Part shown: positions 1 to 9,301 of the stretch, piece by piece
How the letters are laid out: every line of letters starts with the position of its first letter
Numbering within the stretch: the first letter of the stretch is position 1
Assembly: GCA_035487155.1 (NCBI GenBank)
Contig: DATHMK010000072.1
Coordinates: forward strand, 21,177-85,176
Source of the DNA: DAIDKA01 sp035487155
GTDB lineage: Bacteria; Pseudomonadota; Gammaproteobacteria; Steroidobacterales; Steroidobacteraceae
Direction: 5' to 3'
Length of the DNA: 64,000 nucleotides
Made by a program: the position numbers and the translations under genes
The notes under the pieces: model-generated
Seen by the model: only the letters and a program-made list of their open reading frames with translations
What the model was told of the DNA's origin: nothing
Databases searched by the model: none

Positions 1-814
1 CGCCGGCGTTCTCGAACAGGCGTGCGTTGATCTCCTCGGGACCGAAATCCCGCACCGTGGCAAAACCCAGATGGCGCAGCTCAGCATGCAGCTGCGCCGG
101 TTCGAAGAAGGTCTGCCAAGGCTCCCCGGCCGCGGCCATCCTGCGCATCAGCAGCTTCATGCCCCAGCGCCGCAGCAGGTCCCAGCGGCCAGGCATGGTG
201 AGATAGTCGAAGACGATGCCGCTGCGGATGACCCGTGAGTGCACGACGAAACGCAGCGTCTCCTGGATCGCCTCCTTGCTCAGGTACATGGTGACCCCCA
301 GCCACGAGAAAAAGGCCGGCTCATCCGCACGAAAGCCATTGGCGCCAAGACGCTGGCCCAGCGACTCGCGCTCGAAGTCGACGGGCACATATACCAGCGA
401 CCCCGGAGATTTCAGCCGCGCATTGCTGATCAGCTGCCGCTTCCATTCCTGGGTGGCGGGATGATCGACTTCAAACACGCGCAGTCCCGCCGCGAGATGC
501 GGATTGCGATGCGCGAAGGTGTCCAGACCCGCGCCCAGCAGCACGTACTGTCGCACGCCACGGGCCACCGCCTCAGCCAGGGCATCCTCGGCGAGGCGGC
601 TGCGCGCCACCAGGAAACCGCGCAGATAACGCGCATAGCGGCGATTGAAACGCGCTTCGGCGGCGCGTATGCCCGCGGCCGCCTGCGGGCCGAGCAGAGT
701 CAGAGCGACCGGATCCTCGAAGACCCGCGGCAGATCCAGGAGCTGATGTGCGGCGCGGGTAATGGCGACGCCATGTGCAGTGCGGCTGGGGAAATCCTCT
801 TTCACAATTGGCAT
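1..814 (-). CDS. SAM-dependent methyltransferase, TIGR00027/leucine carboxyl methyltransferase-like, C-terminus cut off
   Basis: The minus-strand frame is open from an ATG at 814 to the window edge, so the 3' end is missing (271 codons present). The protein begins MPIVKEDFPSRTAHGVAITR. It has the TIGR00027-type SAM-binding motif VLLGAGLDTFAHR (about residues 93-105), followed by FEVDHPATQEWK and the acidic VPVDFERES segment. A later FFSWLGVTMYLSKEAI block matches the helix typical of this family. The family transfers methyl groups from S-adenosylmethionine and is often tied to polyketide or other secondary metabolism; the substrate here is unknown. The N-terminus looks complete. The next gene is divergent. 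Confidence 0.8.
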   Translation of the reverse strand, partial: MPIVKEDFPSRTAHGVAITRAAHQLLDLPRVFEDPVALTLLGPQAAAGIRAAEARFNRRYARYLRGFLVARSRLAEDALAEAVARGVRQYVLLGAGLDTFAHRNPHLAAGLRVFEVDHPATQEWKRQLISNARLKSPGSLVYVPVDFERESLGQRLGANGFRADEPAFFSWLGVTMYLSKEAIQETLRFVVHSRVIRSGIVFDYLTMPGRWDLLRRWGMKLLMRRMAAAGEPWQTFFEPAQLHAELRHLGFATVRDFGPEEINARLFENAG

Positions 815-914
815 TGTTTCATGTGACGCCGTCCACAGAACAGGCCCGTCGGTGCGGACGTTTCGGGCTTTGCCGGGCACACTGGCGGGGCCCGCAGTGG
901 AGGAAGCCGCAATC

Positions 915-1193
915 GTGTCGGTCAACCGCCTCGACAGTTCAAACCCGGTGCTGACCGCCCAGCACCTGCGCAGCACCGCAGCATCGCTGCAGGGTCAGAT
1001 TCGCGCGGCGCGCGAACAGCTGAACGACTGGGTGACCTGCGTCTCTGCGACGACTCCGAAAGGCCAGGCCGAAATCCAATCCCTGTCGGCCCAGATCAGC
1101 GCCGCACAGGAGCAGATCCAGCGCCTGCCACAAAGCCCGCAAGCCACCCCGGGCGGCGGCGCCATAGGCTCAAAACTGGATGTCTGGGCCTAG
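915..1193 (+). CDS. Hypothetical small helical protein (92 aa)
   Basis: I chose the GTG at 915 because GGAGGA lies at 899-904, ten bases upstream. The in-frame extension back to 762 has no such site and runs into the divergent methyltransferase's 5' end. The product is rich in Ala, Gln and Ser and shows heptad-like helices (QHLRSTAASLQGQIRAAREQ, then IQSLSAQISAAQEQIQRL) that suggest a short coiled coil. There is no signal peptide or membrane segment. I recognise no family. It lies 155 bases upstream of the metal-efflux operon and may be independent of it. Confidence 0.5.
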   Translation: MSVNRLDSSNPVLTAQHLRSTAASLQGQIRAAREQLNDWVTCVSATTPKGQAEIQSLSAQISAAQEQIQRLPQSPQATPGGGAIGSKLDVWA

Positions 1194-1348
1194 CCGCACG
1201 GTAAGTTTCCCGACATCTGGCAGCGTGCCGCAGGCGGCTCAACCCATTGAATAATGCTGAGTTTCCCGGCCTCCGCGGTGTAAGGGTTCCGAAACCGTTG
1301 GGCCGCTAGACTCCGGTGCCGCTAACGTCGGCGCCATACCCACCCAGA

Positions 1349-2554
1349 ATGCAAGACGACCCATCCTTCCTGCAGCGCCGGGCACTGCCGGCTGGCCGGC
1401 AGTTTCGTGCCATCGCCATCATTGCCGCCATCGCCATCCTCGTCGCGCTGCTGTGGAGCGTTCTGGGCCGCAGGTCCAGCGCTGCGCCGGCTGCGAGCGC
1501 CGCGGCCGCCGCAGCGGGCCAGGTGAAACTGAGTTCCGAGCAGCTTGCGACCCTGGGGACGGTCATCGTCAAAGCCACGCCGTTCCATGACGCCGTGGTC
1601 GCCGACGGCCAGATCGCCGTCAACGCCGACACCACCACGCAGGTTTTTTCCCCCTACTCCGGACGTGTGGTCAAGGTCCTGGCCGGGATCGGCGACAAGG
1701 TTCGCAGCGGCGCGCCGCTGGTGACAGTGGATGCCAGTGAAAACCTGGACGCCCAGAGCAGCTTGATCACCGCGCTGTCGCAGGCCCGGCTGGCGCGCCT
1801 GAACGAGACCCGCCGTCACGCCGCCTATGACTCCCATGGTGGCTCGCTGCAGGACTGGCAACAGGCGCAGGCGGATCTCACCGCGGCAGAAGCCACCTTG
1901 TCAGCGGCGCGCGGCAAGCTGCGGGTGCTGGGCAGCTCCGATGCCCAGATCCAGGCGCTGGAGGCGGCGGGGAGCGTCAGCGCCACGGCTTCCATTGCAT
2001 CGCCGATCACTGGCCTCGTGACCGACCGGCAGATCGGTCCCGGGCAGGTGGTTCAGGCGGGTGATTCCACGGCCGTTTTCACCGTCGCGGATCTGTCGAC
2101 GGTGTGGCTGCTGGCCGCGGTGCGCGACAGCGACGCGGCCGGCATTGCTCCGGGCCAGCCCATCCTGCTGCATGTGCAGGCACTGCCCGGGCACGACTAT
2201 CACGCCACCGTACAGTCGGTCGGTGCGCAGGTGGATCCGGCCACGCATCGGGTCATGGTGCGCGCAACGGTCGCCAACGCCGAGGGTCTGCTGCGCCCCT
2301 CGATGCTGGCCATGTCGGAGATTCTGACCAGCCCGGACAGCCTGGCGCCGGGCGTACCGGAAGCCGCGATCGTGCGCGAGGGCGAACTGGCTCATGTGTG
2401 GGTCGTGCATGCCGATGGCGTGCTGGAGCAGCGTGCAATCCTCACCGGGCGCAGCAACGGTGCCCTGACGGAAGTGCGTCAGGGGCTGAAGGCCGGCGAA
2501 CGCATCGTCACCAGCGGCAGTCTTTTCATTGACAGTGCGGCACAGCCCGATTGA
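1349..2554 (+). CDS. RND efflux periplasmic adaptor (membrane fusion protein), CzcB/CusB-like
   Basis: Periplasmic adaptor joining the inner-membrane RND pump encoded next to the outer-membrane channel. It has an N-terminal membrane anchor (FRAIAIIAAIAILVALLW), then the first half of a lipoyl/barrel-sandwich domain (VFSPYSGRVVKVLAGIGDKV), an alpha-hairpin rich in Ala/Gln, the second lipoyl half (ASIASPITGLVTDRQIGPGQ), a beta-barrel (VWLLAAVRDSDAAGIAPGQP) and a C-terminal membrane-proximal domain. An in-frame GTG lies at 1316, but the ATG at 1349 gives the more typical short cytoplasmic N-terminus; neither has a strong ribosome site. Its TGA overlaps the TTG start of the pump. There is no Met- or His-rich metal-binding extension, so the metal cannot be read from this subunit. 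Confidence 0.88.
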   Translation: MQDDPSFLQRRALPAGRQFRAIAIIAAIAILVALLWSVLGRRSSAAPAASAAAAAAGQVKLSSEQLATLGTVIVKATPFHDAVVADGQIAVNADTTTQVFSPYSGRVVKVLAGIGDKVRSGAPLVTVDASENLDAQSSLITALSQARLARLNETRRHAAYDSHGGSLQDWQQAQADLTAAEATLSAARGKLRVLGSSDAQIQALEAAGSVSATASIASPITGLVTDRQIGPGQVVQAGDSTAVFTVADLSTVWLLAAVRDSDAAGIAPGQPILLHVQALPGHDYHATVQSVGAQVDPATHRVMVRATVANAEGLLRPSMLAMSEILTSPDSLAPGVPEAAIVREGELAHVWVVHADGVLEQRAILTGRSNGALTEVRQGLKAGERIVTSGSLFIDSAAQPD

Positions 2555-5500
2555 ACGCCCTGATCACGTTCGCGCTCCGGCAGCGCGTGTTCCTGGCCCT
2601 GTTGCTGCCGCTGGCGCTGATTGCCGGCGCCATCGGTTTTGCGGCGCTGAACATCGAGGCCTATCCGGACCCGGTGCCACCGCTGGTGGACATCGTCACG
2701 CAAAGCTCGGGTCAGTCGGCCGAGGAAATCGAGCGCTACGTGACCATCCCCATCGAGATCCAGATGGCGGGCCTGCCGCACGTCACCTCGGTGCGCACCA
2801 TTTCCCTGTTCGGCCTCTCGGATGTCAAAGTGCAGTTCACCTATGACTTCACTTACGACCAGGCCGAACAGTGGGTCATCAACCGCCTCGCGCAGCTGCC
2901 GACACTGGTCAATGGCGCGACCCCGCAGATTTCCCCCACCAGCCCGATCGGTGAGATCTACCGCTACCAGGTCCTCGGTCCGCCCGGCTACTCCGTCACC
3001 GATCTGAAGACGCTGGAGGACTGGGTGCTGGAACGGCGCTTCAAGGCCGTACCCGGCGTGGTGGATGTGACCGGCTGGGGCGGCAAGACCCGCACCTATG
3101 ACGTCAACGTCGACCAGCAGCAGCTGGAACACTACGGGGTAACGTTGCCGCAGGTGCTGCAGGCGCTGAGCAACAGCAACATCAATGTCGGCGGCCAGAC
3201 CGTGGATGTGGGACCGCAGGCGGCGGTGGTGCGCGGCGTGGGCCTGATCCATTCGGTCGAAGACATCGGCCACACCATGGTGACCGTCAATCATGGCGTA
3301 CCGGTGCGGGTGGAGGATGTGGCGCACATCCAGATCGGCCATCAGCCCAGGCTCGGCATCGCCGGCCGCGGCGACAACGATGACATCGTGCAGGGCATCG
3401 TGCTGATGCGCCGCGGCGCCGAGAGCATGCCCACCATCGAAAGGGTCAAGGCCGAGGTCGACAATATCAACGCATCGGGCATCCTGCCGCCCGGTGTTCG
3501 CATCGAGCGCATCTACGATCGCTCCGATTTGATCCGCGTGACCACGCGCACGGTTCTGCACAATGTCCTGGCCGGCATCGCGCTCATCTTCCTGCTGCAG
3601 TGGGCGTTCCTGGGCAACCTGCGCAGCGCCGTGATCGTCGCCAGCACCATACCCTTTGCCCTCGCCTTCGCCATCGGTCTGATGCTGCTGCGCGGGGAGT
3701 CGGCGAACCTGCTGTCCGTCGGCGCCATTGATTTCGGGCTGATCGTGGATGCCACGGTCATCATGGTCGAAAACATCTTCCGCCACCTGAGCGAAAGCGC
3801 CGAAGCACGCCGCGCCGGCGGTGCCTTGCTGCAGGTGGTCCGCGGCAACGACCAGTTTCGCGGCAAGTTCGGCGTGATCGCCAATGCCGCCACCGAAGTC
3901 AACCAGTCGATCCTGTTCGCCGCCGCCATCATCATCGCCGGCTTCGTGCCGCTGTTCACGCTCAGCGGCATCGAGGGCCATATATTCGGCCCCATGGCCC
4001 GTACCTATGGTTACGCCATCGCCGGCGGATTGATCGCCACCTTCACCATCTCTCCGGCACTGTGCGCGCTGCTGCTGCCAAACAGCGTCACGGAGACTGA
4101 GACCCGGCTGGTGCGCGGCCTGCGTCGCTTGTACGAACCGGTGGTCGAGTTCGCGTTGGCCAACCGCATCATCACCCTTGGCAGCCTGATCGTGGTGCTG
4201 GTGGTGGCGGGCATCGCGGCGCGCGGCCTGGGCCTTGAGTTCATGCCGCGACTCGAGGAGGGCAACTTCTGGATCCGCGCCACCATGCCCACCTCGGTGT
4301 CGCTCGCGGCCAGCAACGGATATGTGAATCGGATGCGCCAGGTCATCGGCAGCTTTCCCGAGGTCGAGACCGTGGTCTCCCAGCACGGGCGTCCCGATGA
4401 CGGCACCGATGCCACCGGATTCTTCAATGCCGAGTTCTTCGTGCCGCTCAAGCCCGACAGTGCCTGGCCGGGCGGCGTCGACAAGGCAAAGCTGACCCAG
4501 CAGCTGACGACGACCCTGGCCAGCCAGTTTCCGGGCGTGGACTTCAATTTTTCCCAATACATCGAAGACAACGTGGAAGAGGCCGCCTCGGGCGTCAAGG
4601 GCGAGAACTCCGTCAAACTCTTCGGCAATGATCTGACGGTGCTGGCCGCCACCGCCGAAAAGATCCGCGATGTACTGCAGAGCGTGCCCGGCATCACCGA
4701 TCTGGCGGTATTCAATCCTCTCGGGCAGCCCACCATCCGCATCGACGTTGATCGCGACCGCGCATCGCGGCTGGGACTGGCGCCGGGGGACATCAATGCG
4801 ACCGTGCAAAGCGCCATTGGCGGCCAGTCGGCCGGGGATCTGTACGAGAGCGGCAGCGACCGGCACTTCCCGATGATGGTGCGCCTGGCAGAACCGTTCC
4901 GTGCCGATCTTGATTCCATCCGTCGCATCATGGTGGGCGCACCGGATCCGACCGGCGGCCCGGCGCCGGTGCAGATTCCGCTCGCCGATGTCGCCAACGC
5001 GCGTCTGGTGTCGGGGCCCTCCTTCATCTACCGCGAGCAGCAGGAGCGTTATGTGCCCATCAAGTTCAGCGTTCGCGGCCGCGATCTTGGCAGCGCGGTG
5101 CTGGATGCCCAGGCGCGGGTGGCGCGTGCCATCGCCATCCCCGGGGGCTACCACCTGGAGTGGGTCGGGGAGTTCGGCAACCTGAACGACGCCTTGCAGC
5201 GCCTCAGGATCGCCGTGCCGGTGAGCCTCGCGCTCATCTGCATACTCCTCTTCATCAACTTCGGTTCGATCATCGACGTGCTGCTCGCGGTGAGCGTGAT
5301 ACCGATGGCACTGGTCGGTGGCATCTTCGCACTGGCCCTGACCGGCACTGCCTTCAGCGTGTCCGCGGCCATCGGCTTCGTGGCGCTGTTCGGGATCGCG
5401 ACCATGGACGGCATCATCGTGCTGTCCTATTACAACCTGCACATCGAGCAGGGCATGGATCGTGTCAGTGCCATCCTTCACACCTGTCGCGTACAGATGC

Positions 5501-5751
5501 GTCCGGTCATGATGACCTGCACCGTGGCCTGCGTCGGCCTGGTCCCCGCCGCGCTCTCCACCGGCATCGGTTCCCAGGTGCAGCGGCCCCTGGCGCTGGT
5601 GGTGGTCGGCGGCATGCTGCTCGCTCCGGTGCTGGTGCTGTTCGTTCTGCCCTCCATGATCCTGCTGGCCTCGCGGCGCCAGTTCGCGCCGCACATGCCT
5701 GCCGGACCCGGCAACCCGGCGGCGCCGGATACCGCGCAGGGGGCTCAATGA
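2551..5751 (+). CDS. Heavy-metal efflux RND permease, CzcA/CusA family
   Basis: Inner-membrane proton-driven pump of 1066 residues, full length for the family. Transmembrane helix 4 carries DFGLIVDATVIMVEN, with D394, D400 and E407 at the spacing of the proton-relay acids D402/D408/E415 of CzcA. This places it in the HME rather than the drug (HAE1) branch. EFMPRLEEGNFWIRATMP is the HME signature at the start of the second repeat. Translation starts at TTG 2551 inside the stop codon of the adaptor gene (TTGA overlap), and its own stop overlaps the ATG of the channel gene (ATGA), so the three are translationally coupled. Usual HME motifs read VDG where this one has VDA. The adjacent multicopper oxidase hints at copper or silver as substrate. 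Confidence 0.9.
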   Translation: MNALITFALRQRVFLALLLPLALIAGAIGFAALNIEAYPDPVPPLVDIVTQSSGQSAEEIERYVTIPIEIQMAGLPHVTSVRTISLFGLSDVKVQFTYDFTYDQAEQWVINRLAQLPTLVNGATPQISPTSPIGEIYRYQVLGPPGYSVTDLKTLEDWVLERRFKAVPGVVDVTGWGGKTRTYDVNVDQQQLEHYGVTLPQVLQALSNSNINVGGQTVDVGPQAAVVRGVGLIHSVEDIGHTMVTVNHGVPVRVEDVAHIQIGHQPRLGIAGRGDNDDIVQGIVLMRRGAESMPTIERVKAEVDNINASGILPPGVRIERIYDRSDLIRVTTRTVLHNVLAGIALIFLLQWAFLGNLRSAVIVASTIPFALAFAIGLMLLRGESANLLSVGAIDFGLIVDATVIMVENIFRHLSESAEARRAGGALLQVVRGNDQFRGKFGVIANAATEVNQSILFAAAIIIAGFVPLFTLSGIEGHIFGPMARTYGYAIAGGLIATFTISPALCALLLPNSVTETETRLVRGLRRLYEPVVEFALANRIITLGSLIVVLVVAGIAARGLGLEFMPRLEEGNFWIRATMPTSVSLAASNGYVNRMRQVIGSFPEVETVVSQHGRPDDGTDATGFFNAEFFVPLKPDSAWPGGVDKAKLTQQLTTTLASQFPGVDFNFSQYIEDNVEEAASGVKGENSVKLFGNDLTVLAATAEKIRDVLQSVPGITDLAVFNPLGQPTIRIDVDRDRASRLGLAPGDINATVQSAIGGQSAGDLYESGSDRHFPMMVRLAEPFRADLDSIRRIMVGAPDPTGGPAPVQIPLADVANARLVSGPSFIYREQQERYVPIKFSVRGRDLGSAVLDAQARVARAIAIPGGYHLEWVGEFGNLNDALQRLRIAVPVSLALICILLFINFGSIIDVLLAVSVIPMALVGGIFALALTGTAFSVSAAIGFVALFGIATMDGIIVLSYYNLHIEQGMDRVSAILHTCRVQMRPVMMTCTVACVGLVPAALSTGIGSQVQRPLALVVVGGMLLAPVLVLFVLPSMILLASRRQFAPHMPAGPGNPAAPDTAQGAQ

Positions 5752-7169
5752 GAATCGCGCTGCTCGCCGTGACGCTGCTGATGCTCAGTTCCTGTGCGGT
5801 CGGCCCGAACTTCAAGCCGCCCCGCATCCCGCCCACGGATCGCTATACGCCCGGGGAGCCGCCGCGCTCCTTCGCCAGCGGCGCCGATGTACCCTTTGAG
5901 TGGTGGAAGGTATACGACTGTCCGGCTCTGGATGCGCTGGTGGACAGCGCCCTGCAGGGCAGTCCGACGGTGAAGGCCGCCCAGGCGGCGCTGCGTCAGG
6001 CAAATGAACTGGTCAAGGCACAGCGCGCCACGCTGTTTCCGGCAGTTCAGGCCTCCTACGCGCCCACCCGCGAGCGTGATGCCGTCGGGACACTATCGCC
6101 CACGCTGGTCAGCGCTCAACCGCTGTTCACGCTGCAGACCGCGCAGGTCAGCGTGTCCTACATGCTGGATGTGTTCGGTGGCAACCGCCGCCAGATCGAG
6201 TCCGCGCAGGCCACCGCGCAGGCTGAGCGCTATGAACTCGAGGCGGCCTATCTGACCCTGACCTCGAATGTCGTGGCCGCCGCCATCCAGGAAGCCGCGG
6301 TGCGCGCCCAGATCGAAGCCAACGAAACCGCGGTGCGCAGTGCGCGCGACGCACTGGACATTCTCAAGCAGCAGCTGGCACTGGGCAGCATTGCGCAAAC
6401 CGCCGTCATGGCCCAGGAGGCCGCGCTGGCGGCCGCCGAAGCGCAGCTGCCACCGCTGCGCAAACAGCTGGCCATGCAGCGCGACCTGCTGGCGGTACTG
6501 GCGGGTCGCTCGCCCGGAGAGCCTCCCGCGCAGACCTTTGAACTCTCGGCGTTGAGGATTCCACAGGATCTGCCGCTGTCGCTGCCCGCCACCCTGGTGC
6601 GTCAGCGCCCGGATGTGCTGGCCGCCGCGGAGCAGCTCCACTACGCCACCGCCCAGGTGGGAGTCGCGATTGCGGATCTGCTGCCGCAGATCAATCTGAC
6701 GGCCACCCTCGGTGGGGCTTCCACCAGCCTGTCGACCCTGCTCGCCAGCGGCAATACGTTCTGGAGCGCGGGCGCCAGCTTGAGTCAGACCCTGTTTGCG
6801 GGCAGCGCTCTGTGGCATCACAAGCTGGCCGCCGATGCGGCGCTCGATGAGGCCGCAGCGCAGTATCGAACCGTGGTGCTCGGCGCCTTGCAGAATGTCG
6901 CGGACACGCTGTACGCGCTGCAGTTTGATGCCGAGGCGGTGGCGGCCAACGAACGTGCCGAAGGCGCCGCGCGCAACAGCCTGGACGCCACACGTGCCTC
7001 GCTCACCCAAGGCTCGATCACATACCTGGAGCTGCTCAATGCCGAGCAGGCCCGCGCCCAGGCACTCGCCAATCTGGCACAGGCGCGCGGCAATCATCTG
7101 GCGGATACTGCGGCGCTGTTCGTGGCCCTGGGCGGGGGCTGGTGGAACCGTCCGGATCACGCTCCTTAA
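5748..7169 (+). CDS. Outer-membrane efflux lipoprotein, NodT/CusC-OprM family
   Basis: Outer-membrane channel of the tripartite efflux system. The signal peptide ends in the lipobox LSSC (Cys about residue 16), so the mature protein is lipid-anchored. Two TolC-type repeats follow. The second contains RQRPDVLAAAEQLHYATAQV and IADLLPQINLTATLG, the strongest NodT-family signature. Its 473 residues are normal for the family. The ATG overlaps the pump stop by four bases. The operon appears to continue into a small membrane protein and a multicopper oxidase downstream. Confidence 0.9.
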   Translation: MRIALLAVTLLMLSSCAVGPNFKPPRIPPTDRYTPGEPPRSFASGADVPFEWWKVYDCPALDALVDSALQGSPTVKAAQAALRQANELVKAQRATLFPAVQASYAPTRERDAVGTLSPTLVSAQPLFTLQTAQVSVSYMLDVFGGNRRQIESAQATAQAERYELEAAYLTLTSNVVAAAIQEAAVRAQIEANETAVRSARDALDILKQQLALGSIAQTAVMAQEAALAAAEAQLPPLRKQLAMQRDLLAVLAGRSPGEPPAQTFELSALRIPQDLPLSLPATLVRQRPDVLAAAEQLHYATAQVGVAIADLLPQINLTATLGGASTSLSTLLASGNTFWSAGASLSQTLFAGSALWHHKLAADAALDEAAAQYRTVVLGALQNVADTLYALQFDAEAVAANERAEGAARNSLDATRASLTQGSITYLELLNAEQARAQALANLAQARGNHLADTAALFVALGGGWWNRPDHAP

Positions 7170-7222
7170 GCGCGGCTGCGCAGCCAACAAACCGTCATAT
7201 TGGTTCACTACGATCCAGGGTT

Positions 7223-7510
7223 GTGAACCCTCGAGTGCTCATTGCCGGCATCGCGCTCGCCAGCTTCGCCGCCACGTTGGCGCTGATCAGCGGGCGCATG
7301 GAGCTGCATCACCCGGCGCCGCCCGCCGTGCAGCCGCTCGCACCGCCCGCGCCGATGCCGGCTTCCGCCACTGAACTCGCCACCGCGCAGCCGGCCGCCA
7401 CCCAGGAGGCTGAAACCGCAGATGCGCCGGCGCCGCAGCGGCCACCTGCGGACGGCACCGACTGGCAGGGCCGGGACCGGGCCTCGGTTCGCAGTTCGCG
7501 CACGCGCTAG
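7223..7510 (+). CDS. Small membrane-anchored Pro/Ala-rich protein (95 aa)
   Basis: I took the GTG at 7223 as start (MNPRVLIAGIALASFAATLA) because it puts one hydrophobic segment right at the N-terminus; a longer in-frame start at 7142 would lie inside the channel gene. The rest is a low-complexity tail rich in Pro, Ala, Glu and Gln, expected to be periplasmic. Two His residues (ELHHP) follow the membrane segment, but there is no metal-binding pattern beyond that. It lies between the channel and the multicopper oxidase with short gaps (53 and 8 bases), so it is probably co-transcribed with them. I recognise no family. Confidence 0.5.
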   Translation: MNPRVLIAGIALASFAATLALISGRMELHHPAPPAVQPLAPPAPMPASATELATAQPAATQEAETADAPAPQRPPADGTDWQGRDRASVRSSRTR

Positions 7511-7518
7511 GCCTGCGC

Positions 7519-9258
7519 TTGGCTCCTCAGTGCCGCCGGCTCGCGCTGCGCCTCGTCGGGCTGGTGGCAGTGTTGCTGCTGATGCCGGTGGTGCAGGCGC
7601 AGCCCACCAAGACTGACTGGTGTCCACGTCCCGCTCCGGGAAGCCCCGTCCCCGAACCGCGTGACCTGCGCAGCAGCCACGGCGTGCTGCGCGTCGATCT
7701 CACCATCCGCAGCTACCCGAGCGCCACGGGCTCCATGCGTTACTGTTACCTGCTGGCCGACGGTTCACAGTCACCGACGCTGCGCTTGCATCCGGGCGAC
7801 CTGCTGGACCTGCACCTGGTGAATGCCCTGAGCGAACCGCCCGCGCAGGCCATCGCCATGCCCCATGCCATGCGGATGGATATCGACCGCGGACAGCGCA
7901 CGGCCGATCCCTGCACCAGCGGGCGGATGTCCGCCACCGCCACCAATTTGCATTTTCACGGCCTGACCGTGCCGGCCATCTGCCACCAGGACGAGGTCCT
8001 GCGCACCTCGATCCAGCCCTCGGATGCGCCCTTTGAATACAAATTCCGCATTCCACGCGACGAACCCCCGGGTCTGTACTGGTACCACCCGCACATCCAC
8101 GGCTTCAGCAGCCAGCAGGTCATGGGTGGCGCATCCGGCGCCCTGATCATCGAAGGGCTGGAGCGGGCGGTTCCTCAGATCGCCGGTTTGCCCGAACGGG
8201 TACTGGTGATCCGCGATCAGGACCTGCTCAATCCCGACGCGCCGCCTTCACCCTTTGAGCCCGTGGTCCCGAAGAACCTGATCGATCGCGATGGCGATGC
8301 CGCCAACAACGGCACCGGCTTCGGTAAGCCCGCGAAGGATCTCAGCGTCAACTTCGTTCCCGTGCCCTATCCTGACTATCCGCCGGCGATTGTCCGTCTC
8401 AAGCCTCAGGCGCGGGAGCTGTGGCGGGTGGTCAATGCCTCGGCGATCACCTATCTGAACCTGGCGGTGCTGTTCGGCAAATCGCCACAACCGCTGGAAC
8501 TGGTGGCAATCGATGGCGTGCCGATGAACTGGCGGGACACCTCGGCAGCGGCCAGCACCTCGGTGGATCACATCGGGTTGCCCCCCGGGGCGCGTGTGGA
8601 GTTCGTATTGTCAGGACCACCGCGGGGCGTGCCCGCGCTCTTGGTCACGCGCACGGTCGATACGGGTCAGGGTGGCGAAAACGATCCGAACCGCGCGCTC
8701 GCGCAACTGATCGCCGATCCGGATGCCCGCCCGCCGCAGTCGACACTGCCGGTTCAGGCCACCCCTTTGCCTGCACCCTCACGCCCGTGGCTCGGCGATG
8801 TGCAGCCGGTGCGGGTGCGGAAGCTGTATTTCTCCGAGAAACTCGAGAATCCCAAGGATCCCAACAGCGCCACCACCTTCTACATCACCGTGGACGGGCA
8901 GACGCCCAAGGCCTTCGATCCGGCCGATGCCACCCCGAACATCACGGTGCAACAGGGCGATGTGGAGGACTGGATCATCGAAAATCGCACCGCCGAACTG
9001 CATGCCTTCCACATCCATCAGCTGCACTTCGCACTGATCGCCTGGAACGGCCTGGCGGTCAACGAACCCTTCCTGCGCGATACGGTCAATGTCCCCTATT
9101 TCTCCGACCGCATGCTGCAATACCCGAGCGTGCGCGTGCGCATGGATTTTCGCGATCCGGACAGCGTCGGGACGTTTGTCTACCACTGCCACCTGCTCGA
9201 GCATGAAGACAACGGCATGATGGGCATCATCCGCGTCGTGCCGCGAACTCAAGAATAA
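7519..9258 (+). CDS. Periplasmic multicopper oxidase
   Basis: Copper-dependent oxidase of 579 residues, exported by an N-terminal signal peptide (LRLVGLVAVLLLMPVVQAQ). All four copper-binding motifs are present: LHFHG (H145, H147), YHPHIHG (H190-H194), HAFHIHQLHF, and HCHLLEHEDNGMM with type 1 ligands H556, C557, H562 and axial Met567. The family couples oxidation of four one-electron donors to reduction of O2 to water. Neighbours suggest a role in oxidising Cu(I) or detoxifying metal, like CueO/CopA, but the Met-rich insert of CueO is absent, so other substrates are possible. The start is a TTG at 7519 without a clear ribosome site; it is fixed mainly by the signal peptide. Confidence 0.87.
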   Translation: MAPQCRRLALRLVGLVAVLLLMPVVQAQPTKTDWCPRPAPGSPVPEPRDLRSSHGVLRVDLTIRSYPSATGSMRYCYLLADGSQSPTLRLHPGDLLDLHLVNALSEPPAQAIAMPHAMRMDIDRGQRTADPCTSGRMSATATNLHFHGLTVPAICHQDEVLRTSIQPSDAPFEYKFRIPRDEPPGLYWYHPHIHGFSSQQVMGGASGALIIEGLERAVPQIAGLPERVLVIRDQDLLNPDAPPSPFEPVVPKNLIDRDGDAANNGTGFGKPAKDLSVNFVPVPYPDYPPAIVRLKPQARELWRVVNASAITYLNLAVLFGKSPQPLELVAIDGVPMNWRDTSAAASTSVDHIGLPPGARVEFVLSGPPRGVPALLVTRTVDTGQGGENDPNRALAQLIADPDARPPQSTLPVQATPLPAPSRPWLGDVQPVRVRKLYFSEKLENPKDPNSATTFYITVDGQTPKAFDPADATPNITVQQGDVEDWIIENRTAELHAFHIHQLHFALIAWNGLAVNEPFLRDTVNVPYFSDRMLQYPSVRVRMDFRDPDSVGTFVYHCHLLEHEDNGMMGIIRVVPRTQE

Positions 9259-9260
9259 AA

Positions 9261-9282
9261 GGGGCTGCCCTGCGGCAGCCCC
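9261..9282 (-). terminator. Rho-independent terminator between convergent genes
   Basis: A perfect 9-bp stem (GGGGCTGCC paired with GGCAGCCCC) closes a 4-base loop. Read on the minus strand it is followed by TTTTATTC, a proper U-tract for the small periplasmic protein gene that ends at 9302. Read on the plus strand it is followed by TGGTTCTC, so it may also help end the efflux operon. Confidence 0.75.
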
Positions 9283-9301
9283 TGGTTCTCACTCACCGTT
9301 C

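Noticed and set aside
5160..5747. 5' extension of the outer-membrane channel frame upstream to 5160.
   Set aside because: It overlaps the pump gene; the ATG at 5748 gives the lipoprotein signal peptide and ATGA coupling.
2479..5748. A 1089-residue open frame antisense to the RND pump.
   Set aside because: It is Arg/His/Gly/Asp-rich with no domain, and the sense frame is a complete CzcA-type pump. High GC makes long antisense frames.
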